A stretch of DNA of 64,000 bases from Pseudomonas viridiflava (lineage in GTDB: Bacteria; Pseudomonadota; Gammaproteobacteria; Pseudomonadales; Pseudomonadaceae). Below the pieces are notes generated by a model. It was not told the DNA's origin and searched no databases. It was given only the letters and a program-made list of their open reading frames with translations. How positions within the stretch are numbered: position 1 is the first letter of the stretch; every line of letters begins with the position of its first letter. The DNA is taken from positions 422,301 to 486,300 of the forward strand of contig NZ_UTBZ01000169.1 in assembly GCF_900580865.1 (NCBI RefSeq), given 5' to 3'. The position numbers and the translations under genes are program-made. Below are positions 6,197 through 14,838 of the stretch, one piece after another.

Positions 6197-7537
6197 ATGC
6201 AAGTTAAGCGTTTCTTTGCCGCCGATATGCGTCAGGCCATGAAGCTGGTTCGTGATGAGCTGGGCGCTGATGCCGCCATCATTGGCAACCGCCGCATTGC
6301 CGGCGGTGTCGAGCTGACGGCGGCACTGGATTACAAACTGTCGGCGCTGGCGCCACGGGTTCCGAACATGGAACTCGAAGACGAGCTGCGCAAGACTCAG
6401 TCGCGCATCGTCACCGCTCAGGCCGAGTTGAGCCTGCGGGGCGAAGCCGACGGCAATAGCAATCGCCAGATTTTCGCCGGTCTGCCATTGACGGCCGGCC
6501 TGCCGCTGACCGCTGCTGAACCGCTGACCGAGCCGACGTACGCCGCTCCGGCGCGTCCAGCCCCGGCACCTGCGCAGTCCTCCGGGGGCGTGGATCCGCG
6601 TGCACTGGATTCGATGCGTTTTGAATTGAACAGCCTGCGCGAGCTGATGGAAGTTCAGCTCGGCACTCTGGCCTGGAATCAGCTGCAAGGCAGCCGCCCG
6701 GCGCAAGCCAACCTGTATCGCCGTCTGCAACGTATCGGCCTGTCCGGCCCGTTGTCGCGCGATCTGCTGGCGATGATCACTGATATCGAAGAACCCCGTC
6801 AGGCTTGGCGCATGTTGCTCGCGCACCTGGCGCGGATGATTGCCGTACCGGAAGTCGAGCCGCTGGAAGAGGGCGGTGTGATTGCCATGGTCGGCCCTGC
6901 CGGCATGGGCAAGACCACCACGCTGGCCAAGCTCGCCGCACGCTACGTGCTCAAGTACGGCGCGCAGAATGTCGCGCTGGTGAGCATGGACAGCTTCCGT
7001 ATCGGTGCGCAGGAACAACTGAAGACCCTGGGCCGCATCCTCAACGTGCCGGTGACCCACGTCGATCCGGGCCAATCGCTGGTGCAGGCACTGGATCCAC
7101 TGCTACGCAAACGCGTGGTGTTGATCGATACTGCCGGCCTACAAGCCAGCGATCCAGCCCTGCGCATGCAGCTCGAAAGTCTGGCCGGGCGTGGCATTCG
7201 CTCAAAAAATTATCTGGTCTTGGCAACCACCAGCCAGAAACAGGTTCTAACCGCCGCTTATCACAGTTACAAGCGTTGCGGGCTAGCCGGCTGCATCCTG
7301 ACTAAACTGGATGAAACGGCCAGCCTTGGCGAAGTGTTGAGCCTGGCGATCAGTCATGAATTGCCGGTCGCGTACCTGACCGATGGCCCACGGATTCCGG
7401 ATGATTTGCATCTGCCGCGCCGTCATCAACTGGTCAGCCGCGCCGTCAGCGTGCAAATGCAGGAAGAACCCAGCGAAGAAGCCATGGCTGACATGTTCGC
7501 TGATATCTATCACAGCCCGACCAAGCAGGTAGGCTGA
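6197..7537 (+). CDS. flhF: Flagellar placement GTPase FlhF
   Basis: FlhF is an SRP-type GTPase that sets the polar site and helps assembly of the flagellum. The 446-aa protein has an N-terminal basic segment (MQVKRFFAADMRQAMKLVRDELG), a Pro/Ala-rich linker (residues ~90-135), and a C-terminal NG domain with P-loop GPAGMGKTTTLAKLAARY near 233, SMDSFRIGAQEQL, the DTAG motif (VLIDTAGL) and TKLDE (TKLDETASLGEVLSLA). It is read with flhA and followed by a possible small frame and fleN, its usual antagonist in flagellar number control. Confidence 0.97.
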   Translation: MQVKRFFAADMRQAMKLVRDELGADAAIIGNRRIAGGVELTAALDYKLSALAPRVPNMELEDELRKTQSRIVTAQAELSLRGEADGNSNRQIFAGLPLTAGLPLTAAEPLTEPTYAAPARPAPAPAQSSGGVDPRALDSMRFELNSLRELMEVQLGTLAWNQLQGSRPAQANLYRRLQRIGLSGPLSRDLLAMITDIEEPRQAWRMLLAHLARMIAVPEVEPLEEGGVIAMVGPAGMGKTTTLAKLAARYVLKYGAQNVALVSMDSFRIGAQEQLKTLGRILNVPVTHVDPGQSLVQALDPLLRKRVVLIDTAGLQASDPALRMQLESLAGRGIRSKNYLVLATTSQKQVLTAAYHSYKRCGLAGCILTKLDETASLGEVLSLAISHELPVAYLTDGPRIPDDLHLPRRHQLVSRAVSVQMQEEPSEEAMADMFADIYHSPTKQVG

Positions 7538-7544
7538 GGTATTC

Positions 7545-7652
7545 ATGAACAGTTTTTGTACCTACATCGATGGTCTGCCATGCATTGTTCCGGTTGTGAA
7601 CGCGCAGCCAGTAATGTGGCCTCCGTCTATGCAAGACAAGGTAAAGAAATAA
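7545..7652 (+). CDS. Possible 35-aa small protein or leader peptide between flhF and fleN
   Basis: ATG 7545 follows TGAGGT by four bases, a better ribosome site than that of many neighbours. The frame runs 35 codons (MNSFCTYIDGLPCIVPVVNA ... QDKVKK) and stops one base before the fleN ATG at 7654. It holds two Cys and a hydrophobic stretch. The tight stop-start spacing would suit translational coupling to fleN. There is no homology evidence; it may be chance. Confidence 0.35.
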   Translation: MNSFCTYIDGLPCIVPVVNAQPVMWPPSMQDKVKK

Positions 7653-7653
7653 C

Positions 7654-8484
7654 ATGGGCAGCATGCATCCCGTACAGGTGATCGCGGTGACCGGCGGCAA
7701 AGGTGGCGTCGGCAAGACTAACGTGTCAGTGAACTTGTCGCTGGCGCTGGCAGAGCTTGGCCGTCGGGTCATGCTGCTGGACGCCGACCTCGGTCTGGCG
7801 AACGTTGACGTATTGTTGGGTCTGACCCCTAAACGCACATTGGCCGACGTCATCGAAGGCCGTTGCGAATTGCGCGACGTGCTGTTGCAAGGCCCCGGTG
7901 GCATTCGCATCGTCCCGGCGGCGTCCGGCACGCAGAGCATGGTCCACTTGAGCCCGGCGCAACACGCCGGCCTGATTCAGGCGTTCAGCGACATCGGCGA
8001 CAATCTCGACGTACTGGTGATCGACACCGCTGCGGGTATTGGTGACTCGGTAGTCAGTTTTGTACGCGCCGCGCAAGAAGTGTTGCTGGTGGTCTGCGAT
8101 GAGCCGACTTCCATTACCGACGCCTACGCGCTGATCAAATTGCTCAACCGCGATTACGGCATGAACCGCTTCCGCGTCCTCGCCAACATGGCGCAGAGCC
8201 CGCAGGAAGGGCGCAACCTGTTCGCCAAGTTGACCAAGGTCACGGATCGTTTCCTTGACGTGGCCCTACAATACGTCGGTGCCGTGCCTTACGACGAAAG
8301 CGTGCGTAAAGCGGTGCAGAAGCAGCGTGCGGTGTACGAAGCCTTTCCGCGCTCCAAGTGCGCACTGGCGTTCAAGGCGATCGCGCAGAAGGTCGATACC
8401 TGGCCGCTGCCCGCCAACCCGCGTGGCCACCTTGAATTTTTCGTCGAGCGCCTCGTGCAGCAAACGGCAGGGCCCGTGCTATGA
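7654..8484 (+). CDS. fleN: Flagellar number regulator FleN (MinD/ParA-like ATPase)
   Basis: FleN (FlhG) binds the master activator FleQ and keeps the flagellum number at one. The 276-aa protein carries the deviant Walker A GGKGGVGKTN at residues 14-23, the MinD-type switch LLDADLGLANVDVLLGL, and Walker B with LVIDTAAGIGDSV. An internal ATG (MHPVQVIAV) is a possible alternative start three codons downstream. The stop overlaps the fliA start by four bases (ATGA), so the two are translationally coupled. Confidence 0.96.
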   Translation: MGSMHPVQVIAVTGGKGGVGKTNVSVNLSLALAELGRRVMLLDADLGLANVDVLLGLTPKRTLADVIEGRCELRDVLLQGPGGIRIVPAASGTQSMVHLSPAQHAGLIQAFSDIGDNLDVLVIDTAAGIGDSVVSFVRAAQEVLLVVCDEPTSITDAYALIKLLNRDYGMNRFRVLANMAQSPQEGRNLFAKLTKVTDRFLDVALQYVGAVPYDESVRKAVQKQRAVYEAFPRSKCALAFKAIAQKVDTWPLPANPRGHLEFFVERLVQQTAGPVL

Positions 8485-9221
8485 CCGCAAGCGGTATGAA
8501 CTACTACAAGAAGTCGGCACGTGACGCGCAGTACGAGTTGATCGAGCGTTACGCGCCACTGGTCAAACGCATTGCCTATCACTTGCTGGCACGCTTGCCG
8601 GCGAGTGTGCAGGTCGAAGACCTGATCCAGGCCGGGATGATCGGCCTGCTCGAAGTCTCGACCAAATATGACGCCAGCAAAGGCGCCAGTTTCGAAACGT
8701 ACGCGGGCATACGAATCCGCGGCGCGATGCTTGACGAAGTGCGCAAAGGGGACTGGGCGCCACGCTCGGTTCACCGCAATACCCGTATGGTCAGCGACGC
8801 AATTCGCTCAATTGAAGCTAAAACCGGCCGTGACGCTAAAGATCACGAGGTTGCAGCCGAACTCCAATTGAGTCTCGACGATTACTACGGGATTTTGAAT
8901 GACACCTTGGGCAGCCGCCTGTTCAGTTTCGACGACCTGCTGCAGGACGGCGAGCACGAAGGGCTGCACGAGGATGGCGCGAGTGCTCATCTCGAGCCGT
9001 CACGCGATCTGGAAGATGAACGTTTCCAGGCAGCGTTGGCGGACGCGATTGCCAATTTGCCGGAGCGTGAGCGACTGGTGTTGGCGCTGTACTACGACGA
9101 AGAGCTGAACCTCAAGGAAATCGGTGAAGTCCTTGGCGTCAGTGAATCGCGGGTCAGCCAGTTACACAGCCAGTGCGCGGCCCGTTTGCGGGGGCGTTTG
9201 GGGGAGTGGCGAGCGCGCTGA
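8481..9221 (+). CDS. fliA: Flagellar sigma factor FliA (sigma-28)
   Basis: FliA directs transcription of late flagellar and chemotaxis genes. The 246-aa protein shows region 2 (YAPLVKRIAYHLLARLPASVQVEDLIQAG), the GASFETYAGIRIRGAMLDEVRKGDWAPR stretch that reads the -10 element, region 3, and the region 4 helix-turn-helix (LNLKEIGEVLGVSESRVSQLHSQ). Its ATG overlaps the end of fleN. A 142-base gap with a sigma-54 type site separates it from cheY. Confidence 0.97.
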   Translation: MTASGMNYYKKSARDAQYELIERYAPLVKRIAYHLLARLPASVQVEDLIQAGMIGLLEVSTKYDASKGASFETYAGIRIRGAMLDEVRKGDWAPRSVHRNTRMVSDAIRSIEAKTGRDAKDHEVAAELQLSLDDYYGILNDTLGSRLFSFDDLLQDGEHEGLHEDGASAHLEPSRDLEDERFQAALADAIANLPERERLVLALYYDEELNLKEIGEVLGVSESRVSQLHSQCAARLRGRLGEWRAR

Positions 9222-9265
9222 AGGCAGTGTGGGGACACTGCGAACGAGGCTGGTGCGGTGATGAA

Positions 9266-9281
9266 CGGCACCGGTCTTGCT
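9266..9281 (+). promoter_or_regulatory. Sigma-54 type promoter upstream of cheY
   Basis: CGGCACCGGTCTTGCT matches the -24/-12 consensus TGGCACG-N4-TTGCW: GGCAC and TTGCT are exact and the GG-GC spacing is 10 bases. It lies 107 bases before the cheY ATG. Confidence 0.6.
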
Positions 9282-9387
9282 CTGTTGTGCTCCAGACAGT
9301 CTTCGAGTGCTGCGCCGATTGATTGAAGTGGCGCGTCCAGGTGCTGGGCGCGTTTAAGACTGCTTGGAGGTCGAATTGAACAAAGAC

Positions 9388-9759
9388 ATGAAAATCCTCA
9401 TCGTTGATGACTTCTCAACGATGCGGCGGATCATCAAGAACCTGCTGCGTGATCTTGGGTTCACCAACACCGTCGAGGCTGACGATGGCGTGACTGCCAT
9501 TCCGGTGCTCAACAGCGGCAGCATCGACTTTCTGGTAACGGACTGGAACATGCCGGGCATGACCGGTATCGACCTGCTGCGTCACGTGCGTGCCGATGAA
9601 AAACTCAAGCACCTGCCAGTGCTGATGGTGACTGCAGAAGCCAAGCGCGAGCAGATCATCGAGGCCGCTCAGGCCGGTGTGAACGGCTACGTAGTCAAAC
9701 CTTTCACGGCTCAGGCGTTGAAAGACAAAATCGAGAAGATTTTCGAACGCATCGGCTGA
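9388..9759 (+). CDS. cheY: Chemotaxis response regulator CheY
   Basis: CheY is a single receiver domain of 123 aa that, when phosphorylated by CheA, binds the flagellar switch. Phosphoacceptor Asp52 lies in VTDWNMPG, the acidic pair in VDDFSTMRR at 7-8, the conserved Thr in MVTAEA, and the Lys in YVVKPF. The start MKILIVDD matches the family, but GGAGG (9366-9370) is placed ideally for a TTG at 9376, which would add four residues (MNKD). The true start may therefore be the TTG. Confidence 0.95.
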   Translation: MKILIVDDFSTMRRIIKNLLRDLGFTNTVEADDGVTAIPVLNSGSIDFLVTDWNMPGMTGIDLLRHVRADEKLKHLPVLMVTAEAKREQIIEAAQAGVNGYVVKPFTAQALKDKIEKIFERIG

Positions 9760-9777
9760 TGAACGCGCGGGGGAGCT

Positions 9778-10566
9778 ATGGAGCATAACGAATCTTCACA
9801 GGGCGATTTCGAATCGACCCTGAAAAAACACGCGGTCGAACTGGTCGAAAGCCTTGAAAAAGGCAGGTTCGGCGACGCGGTGCAACTGATCCATGAGCTC
9901 AATCAGACCCGTGACCGTGGCCTGTACCAGGAAGTGGGCAAGCTCACACGTGAACTGCACAGTGCGATCGTCAACTTCCAGATCGACCCGAACATGCCGC
10001 AGGCCGAGGAAGTGTCGCAAATCACCGACGCCACCGAACGCCTGGGCTATGTGGTCAAGCTGACAGAGGCCGCGGCCAACCGCACCATGGATCTGGTGGA
10101 AAGCGCCACGCCGGTGGTCAACAGTCTGGCTGATGAAGCCCAGACCTTGAGCGCCGATTGGGGTCGCTTCATGCGTCGCGAGGTCGGGGCTGAAGAGTTC
10201 CGTGAACTGGCGCGCCGGGTCGACGGTTTTCTGTCACGCAGCAGCACGGACAACCGTGCGGTGTCGAGCAATCTCAACGACATCCTGCTGGCCCAGGATT
10301 ACCAGGACCTGACCGGTCAGGTGATCAAGCGTGTGACCCAACTGGTCACCGAAGTCGAAAGCAATTTGCTCAAACTCGTGCTCATGGCCAGTCAGGTCGA
10401 CCGCTTTGCGGGCATCGAACATGACCGCGCCGCGATGCTTGCAGAAAAAGATCCACAAAAACATCTCTCGCAGGGTGAAGGTCCGCAGATTCATGCCGAT
10501 AAACGAGAAGACGTTGTGTCCGGTCAGGACGATGTGGACGATTTGTTATCCAGCCTTGGATTCTAG
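9778..10566 (+). CDS. cheZ: CheY phosphatase CheZ
   Basis: CheZ removes phosphate from CheY-P. The 262-aa protein is mainly helical, with the conserved catalytic stretch AQDYQDLTGQVIKRV near residues 172-186 and the C-terminal CheY-binding peptide DDVDDLLSSLGF at the very end, joined by a flexible polar linker. It is 18 bases downstream of cheY and 54 bases before cheA. Confidence 0.96.
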   Translation: MEHNESSQGDFESTLKKHAVELVESLEKGRFGDAVQLIHELNQTRDRGLYQEVGKLTRELHSAIVNFQIDPNMPQAEEVSQITDATERLGYVVKLTEAAANRTMDLVESATPVVNSLADEAQTLSADWGRFMRREVGAEEFRELARRVDGFLSRSSTDNRAVSSNLNDILLAQDYQDLTGQVIKRVTQLVTEVESNLLKLVLMASQVDRFAGIEHDRAAMLAEKDPQKHLSQGEGPQIHADKREDVVSGQDDVDDLLSSLGF

Positions 10567-10620
10567 AGTTTTGGAATTTTAGGTTTTTTGGGTTTTTAGA
10601 CCTGTAGGAGCACCCCATTA

Positions 10621-12894
10621 ATGAGCTTCGGCGCCGATGAAGAGATCCTTCAGGATTTCCTGGTTGAGGCCGGCGAGATTCTTGAGCAACTGTCCGAACA
10701 ACTGGTCGAGCTGGAAAGCCGTCCGGATGACGCAGATCTGCTCAACGCAATTTTTCGCGGTTTCCACACTGTAAAAGGGGGCGCCGGCTTCCTTCAGCTC
10801 AACGAGCTGGTGGAGTGCTGTCACATCGCCGAAAACGTGTTCGACATCCTGCGTAAGGGTGAGCGCCGCGTTGATGCAGAACTGATGGACGTTGTCCTCG
10901 AAGCACTGGACGCGGTGAACAGCATGTTCACTGAGGTTCGTGAACGTGCGCCGATCACCGCTGCTACCCCGGAACTGCTGGCCGCTTTGGCGCGCCTGGC
11001 CGAACCGCAATCGGCGGACGAAGCCCCGGCTTCGCCAGTGGCCGAGATGATCGAAGAACTGGTCGTCGAAGGCGACGCGTCGGGCGACATCACCGATAAC
11101 GAATTCGAACAGCTGCTGGATTCGCTGAACGCCGTCAAGGCCGAAGCCGAGGCCCCGGCCGCTGCTGCACCTGCGCAAACGGCCGCTGAAGCCGCGAGCG
11201 ATGAAATCACCGATGCCGAGTTCGAGTCGTTGCTCGATCAGTTGCACGGCAAGGGCCAGTTCGCGGTGGACGCGGTTGCACCAGCGGCGGCAGCCCCAGC
11301 GGCACCGGCCAAGGGTGACAGCTCTGACATCACCGACGACGAATTCGAAGCATTGCTCGATCAGTTGCATGGCAAGGGCAACTTTGCCGTGGATGCGCTG
11401 GAGTCGGCGATTGCCTCGGCACCGGCGCCTGCTGCTCCCGTGGCCGCCGCCGCTGGCAGCGATCTGATCAGCGATCACGAGTTCGAATCGCTGCTCGACG
11501 AATTGCACGGCAAAGGCAAGTTCACTGACGTTGGCGCCGCGACTGCCGGCGCTGCTTCCACGGTGGCTGCGCCTGCTGCCAAGGCTGCTGCCGCTCCGGC
11601 TGCTGCGCCGAAAGCGGCTCCCAAGCCTGAGCCAAAAGCCGAAGCGCCAAAACCGGCTGCCGCTGCTGCACCGGCTCCGGCTCGTGCCGCCGCTGCACCG
11701 CCACCGGAAAAACCGGCGAGCGAAGCCGAAACCACCGTGCGCGTTGACACGGCACGTCTCGACGAAATCATGAACATGGTCGGCGAGTTGGTGCTGGTGC
11801 GTAACCGTCTGGTGCGCCTGGGCCTGAACAGCGGCGACGAAGCCATGCAAAAAGCCGTGTCGAACCTCGACGTGGTCACGGCTGACTTGCAGACCGCGGT
11901 CATGAAGACGCGGATGCAGCCGATCAAGAAGGTCTTCGGGCGCTTCCCGCGTCTGGTTCGCGACCTCGCGCGTCAGCTGAAGAAAGAGATCAACCTGGAA
12001 CTGGTGGGTGAAGAAACCGACCTCGACAAAAACCTTGTCGAGGCCCTGGCCGACCCGCTGGTCCACTTGGTGCGCAACGCCGTCGACCACGGCATCGAGT
12101 CGCCGGAAGAACGCGAGGCGTCGGGCAAGGCCCGTGGCGGTCGTGTGGTACTGGCCGCCGAGCAAGAGGGCGACCATATCCTGCTGTCGATCTCCGATGA
12201 CGGCAAAGGCATGGACCCGAATGTCCTGCGTGCCATCGCGGTAAAGCGCGGTGTGATGGACAAGGACGCGGCCGATCGCCTCAGCGATACCGAGTGCTAC
12301 AACCTGATTTTCGCCCCGGGTTTCTCGACCAAGACCGAGATCTCCGACGTCTCCGGCCGTGGTGTCGGCATGGACGTGGTGAAGACCAAGATTTCCCAGC
12401 TCAACGGTTCGATCAACATCTACTCGACCAAGGGCCAGGGCTCGAAGATCGTCATCAAGGTGCCGCTGACCCTCGCGATCATGCCAACCCTGATGGTCAT
12501 GCTCGGCAATCAGGCGTTTGCGTTCCCGTTGGTCAACGTCAACGAAATCTTCCACCTCGACCTGTCGACCACCAACGTTGTCGACGGCCAGGAAGTGGTG
12601 ATCGTGCGGGACAAGGCGCTGCCATTGTTCTACCTCAAGCGCTGGCTGGTCAGCTCCGCCGCTCACGAAGAGCAGCGTGAAGGCCACGTGGTGATCCTTT
12701 CGGTGGGCACGCAGCGGATCGGCTTCGTCGTCGATCAACTGGTCGGCCAGGAAGAAGTGGTCATCAAGCCATTGGGCAAAATGCTGCAGGGCACTCCGGG
12801 CATGTCCGGCGCCACCATCACCGGTGACGGCCGCATCGCGCTGATTCTCGATGTTCCAAGCATGCTCAAGCGTTACGCCGCACGGCGTATTTGA
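10621..12894 (+). CDS. cheA: Chemotaxis histidine kinase CheA with repeated linker
   Basis: CheA (757 aa) phosphorylates CheY and CheB. The P1 domain has His49 in FRGFHTVKGGAGF. Residues ~150-305 hold four copies of an acidic motif (DITDxEFExLLDxLHGKGxF) at about 155, 194, 236 and 281, separated by Ala/Pro linkers. An Ala/Pro/Lys-rich hinge follows, then the dimerisation helices (VDTARLDEIMNMVGELVLVR), the ATPase with N box HLVRNAVDHGIE near 485 and DDGKGMD, and the CheW-like P5 domain from about residue 615. I see no canonical P2 (CheY-binding) domain; the repeats occupy its place. P1 and the ATPase are intact, so the enzyme should be active. Confidence 0.97.
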   Translation: MSFGADEEILQDFLVEAGEILEQLSEQLVELESRPDDADLLNAIFRGFHTVKGGAGFLQLNELVECCHIAENVFDILRKGERRVDAELMDVVLEALDAVNSMFTEVRERAPITAATPELLAALARLAEPQSADEAPASPVAEMIEELVVEGDASGDITDNEFEQLLDSLNAVKAEAEAPAAAAPAQTAAEAASDEITDAEFESLLDQLHGKGQFAVDAVAPAAAAPAAPAKGDSSDITDDEFEALLDQLHGKGNFAVDALESAIASAPAPAAPVAAAAGSDLISDHEFESLLDELHGKGKFTDVGAATAGAASTVAAPAAKAAAAPAAAPKAAPKPEPKAEAPKPAAAAAPAPARAAAAPPPEKPASEAETTVRVDTARLDEIMNMVGELVLVRNRLVRLGLNSGDEAMQKAVSNLDVVTADLQTAVMKTRMQPIKKVFGRFPRLVRDLARQLKKEINLELVGEETDLDKNLVEALADPLVHLVRNAVDHGIESPEEREASGKARGGRVVLAAEQEGDHILLSISDDGKGMDPNVLRAIAVKRGVMDKDAADRLSDTECYNLIFAPGFSTKTEISDVSGRGVGMDVVKTKISQLNGSINIYSTKGQGSKIVIKVPLTLAIMPTLMVMLGNQAFAFPLVNVNEIFHLDLSTTNVVDGQEVVIVRDKALPLFYLKRWLVSSAAHEEQREGHVVILSVGTQRIGFVVDQLVGQEEVVIKPLGKMLQGTPGMSGATITGDGRIALILDVPSMLKRYAARRI

Positions 12895-12943
12895 ATCCGG
12901 GGCGGCGGGGCGACAACGTCCCGCTGCACCTAATGGAGTGTTT

Positions 12944-14086
12944 ATGGCAGTCAAAGTCCTGGTGGTGGACGATTCGGGTTTTTTCCGCCGCCGCGTCTCG
13001 GAAATTCTTTCAGCGGATCCGAGCATTCAGGTGGTCGGCACCGCAACCAACGGTAAAGAGGCGATTGATCAGGCCCTGGCGCTCAAGCCGGACGTGATCA
13101 CCATGGACTACGAGATGCCGATGATGGACGGCATCACGGCGGTGCGGCACATCATGCAGCGCTGCCCGACCCCGGTGTTGATGTTCTCCTCGCTGACCCA
13201 CGAAGGCGCCCGGGTCACCCTCGATGCGCTGGACGCCGGCGCGGTGGATTTCCTGCCGAAGAATTTCGAAGACATCTCGCGCAATCCGGAGAAGGTCAAG
13301 CAACTGCTGTGCGAGAAGGTGCACAGCATCTCGCGCAGTAATCGTCGTTTCAGTGCCTACAGTGCGCCGGCTCCAGCCGCAGCATCAACGCCTGCGCCGG
13401 CGCCATCCAGCTTCAGCAGCCACAGCACCAGCGCACCGGCACGTCCGGCACCCGCGCCTGTGCATGCACCTGCTCCAAGCCGTGCTCCGGCCGCCAGCGC
13501 TTCGTCGCCAGCACCGAAACGCAAAGCCTACAAACTGGTTGCCATCGGCACCTCGACTGGCGGCCCGGTTGCGCTGCAACGCGTGCTGACTCAGTTGCCA
13601 GCGAACTTCCCGGCGCCGATCGTGCTGATCCAGCACATGCCGGCAGCGTTCACCAAGGCGTTTGCCGAGCGTCTCGACAAGCTGTGCCGCATCAGCGTCA
13701 AGGAAGCCGAGGATGGCGACATCCTGCGTCCGGGCCTGGCGTTGCTCGCTCCGGGTGGCAAGCAAATGATGATCGACGGCCGTGGCGCGGTGAAGATTCT
13801 GCCGGGCGACGAGCGTCTGAACTACAAGCCGTGCGTGGACATCACTTTCGGTTCGGCGGCCAAGTCCTACGGTGACAAAGTTCTGGCGGTGGTGTTGACC
13901 GGCATGGGCGCTGACGGCCGTGAAGGCGCGCGTCTGCTCAAGCAGGGCGGCAGCGCGGTGTGGGCGCAGGACGAAGCCAGCTGCGTGATCTACGGCATGC
14001 CGATGGCCATCGTCAAAGCCGACCTCGCCGACGCGGTGTATAGCCTCGACGACATCGGCAAGCACATTGTCGAGGCGTGTATCTGA
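12944..14086 (+). CDS. cheB: Chemoreceptor methylesterase CheB
   Basis: CheB removes methyl (and amide) groups from chemoreceptors when phosphorylated by CheA. The 380-aa protein starts at ATG 12944 after AATGGAG. The receiver domain has Asp55 (TMDYEMPMMDG). A long Ala/Pro/Ser linker follows, then the esterase domain with Ser204 in IGTSTGGP, the His in IQHMPAAFT and the GMGADGREG loop. Its stop shares one base with the motC start. Confidence 0.96.
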   Translation: MAVKVLVVDDSGFFRRRVSEILSADPSIQVVGTATNGKEAIDQALALKPDVITMDYEMPMMDGITAVRHIMQRCPTPVLMFSSLTHEGARVTLDALDAGAVDFLPKNFEDISRNPEKVKQLLCEKVHSISRSNRRFSAYSAPAPAAASTPAPAPSSFSSHSTSAPARPAPAPVHAPAPSRAPAASASSPAPKRKAYKLVAIGTSTGGPVALQRVLTQLPANFPAPIVLIQHMPAAFTKAFAERLDKLCRISVKEAEDGDILRPGLALLAPGGKQMMIDGRGAVKILPGDERLNYKPCVDITFGSAAKSYGDKVLAVVLTGMGADGREGARLLKQGGSAVWAQDEASCVIYGMPMAIVKADLADAVYSLDDIGKHIVEACI

Positions 14087-14826
14087 TGGATGTTCTAAGC
14101 CTTATCGGGATCATCATGGCGTTCGTCGCCATCATCGGTGGTAACTACCTTGAAGGTGGTCACCTCGGTGCGCTGGCCAACGGCCCGGCGGCATTGATCG
14201 TACTGGGCGGCACCATCGGTGCCGCACTGCTGCAATCGCCGATGAGCGCGTTCAAACGCGCCATGCAGATTCTGGCGTGGATCTTCTTCCCGCCGCGTGT
14301 GGACTTGGCCGGCGGCATTGATCGCGTGGTCAACTGGAGCCTCACCGCGCGCAAGGAAGGTTTGTTGGGTCTGGAGGGCGTAGCCGATGCCGAACCGGAC
14401 AACTACTCGCGCAAAGGCCTGCAACTGTTGGTCGACGGTGCCGAGCCGGAAGCGATTCGCAGCATCCTTGAAGTGGATTTCTACACCCAGGAAGCCCGCG
14501 ACATTGAAGCGGCGAAAGTCTTCGAAAGCATGGGCGGTTACGCGCCGACCATCGGCATCATCGGTGCGGTGATGGGCCTGATCCACGTGATGGGCAATCT
14601 TGCTGATCCGACCCAGTTGGGCAGCGGTATTGCTGTGGCTTTCGTCGCGACCATCTATGGCGTGGCCAGTGCCAACCTGATCCTGCTGCCGGTGGCAGCC
14701 AAATTGAAGTCAATCGCGTTGCGGCAGTCGCGTTATCGCGAAATGTTGTTGGAAGGCATTTTGTCGATCGCCGAAGGTGAAAACCCTCGCTCCATTGAGT
14801 TGAAGCTGCAAGGCTTCATGGATTAA
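14086..14826 (+). CDS. motC: Flagellar motor stator subunit MotC (MotA family)
   Basis: MotC with MotD forms the second stator set in Pseudomonas, converting ion flow into torque. The 246-aa protein has four predicted membrane helices; the last two flank GGYAPTIGIIGAVMGLIHVM. The cytosolic loop has the conserved charged residues and ends ENPRSIELKLQGFMD. The ATG at 14086 overlaps the cheB stop (TGATG), so translation is coupled. motD follows after 12 bases. Confidence 0.95.
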   Translation: MDVLSLIGIIMAFVAIIGGNYLEGGHLGALANGPAALIVLGGTIGAALLQSPMSAFKRAMQILAWIFFPPRVDLAGGIDRVVNWSLTARKEGLLGLEGVADAEPDNYSRKGLQLLVDGAEPEAIRSILEVDFYTQEARDIEAAKVFESMGGYAPTIGIIGAVMGLIHVMGNLADPTQLGSGIAVAFVATIYGVASANLILLPVAAKLKSIALRQSRYREMLLEGILSIAEGENPRSIELKLQGFMD

Positions 14827-14838
14827 GGGAATAACCTC

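Noticed and set aside
9314..9321. GCCGATTG as a sigma-28 -10 element before cheY
   Set aside because: No acceptable -35 (TAAAG type) lies about 15 bases upstream.
10618..13026. 802-codon open frame on the - strand across cheA
   Set aside because: It is antisense to a full-length, clearly functional CheA; its composition (repetitive Arg/His/Gly runs) is what GC-rich third positions give in the opposite strand.
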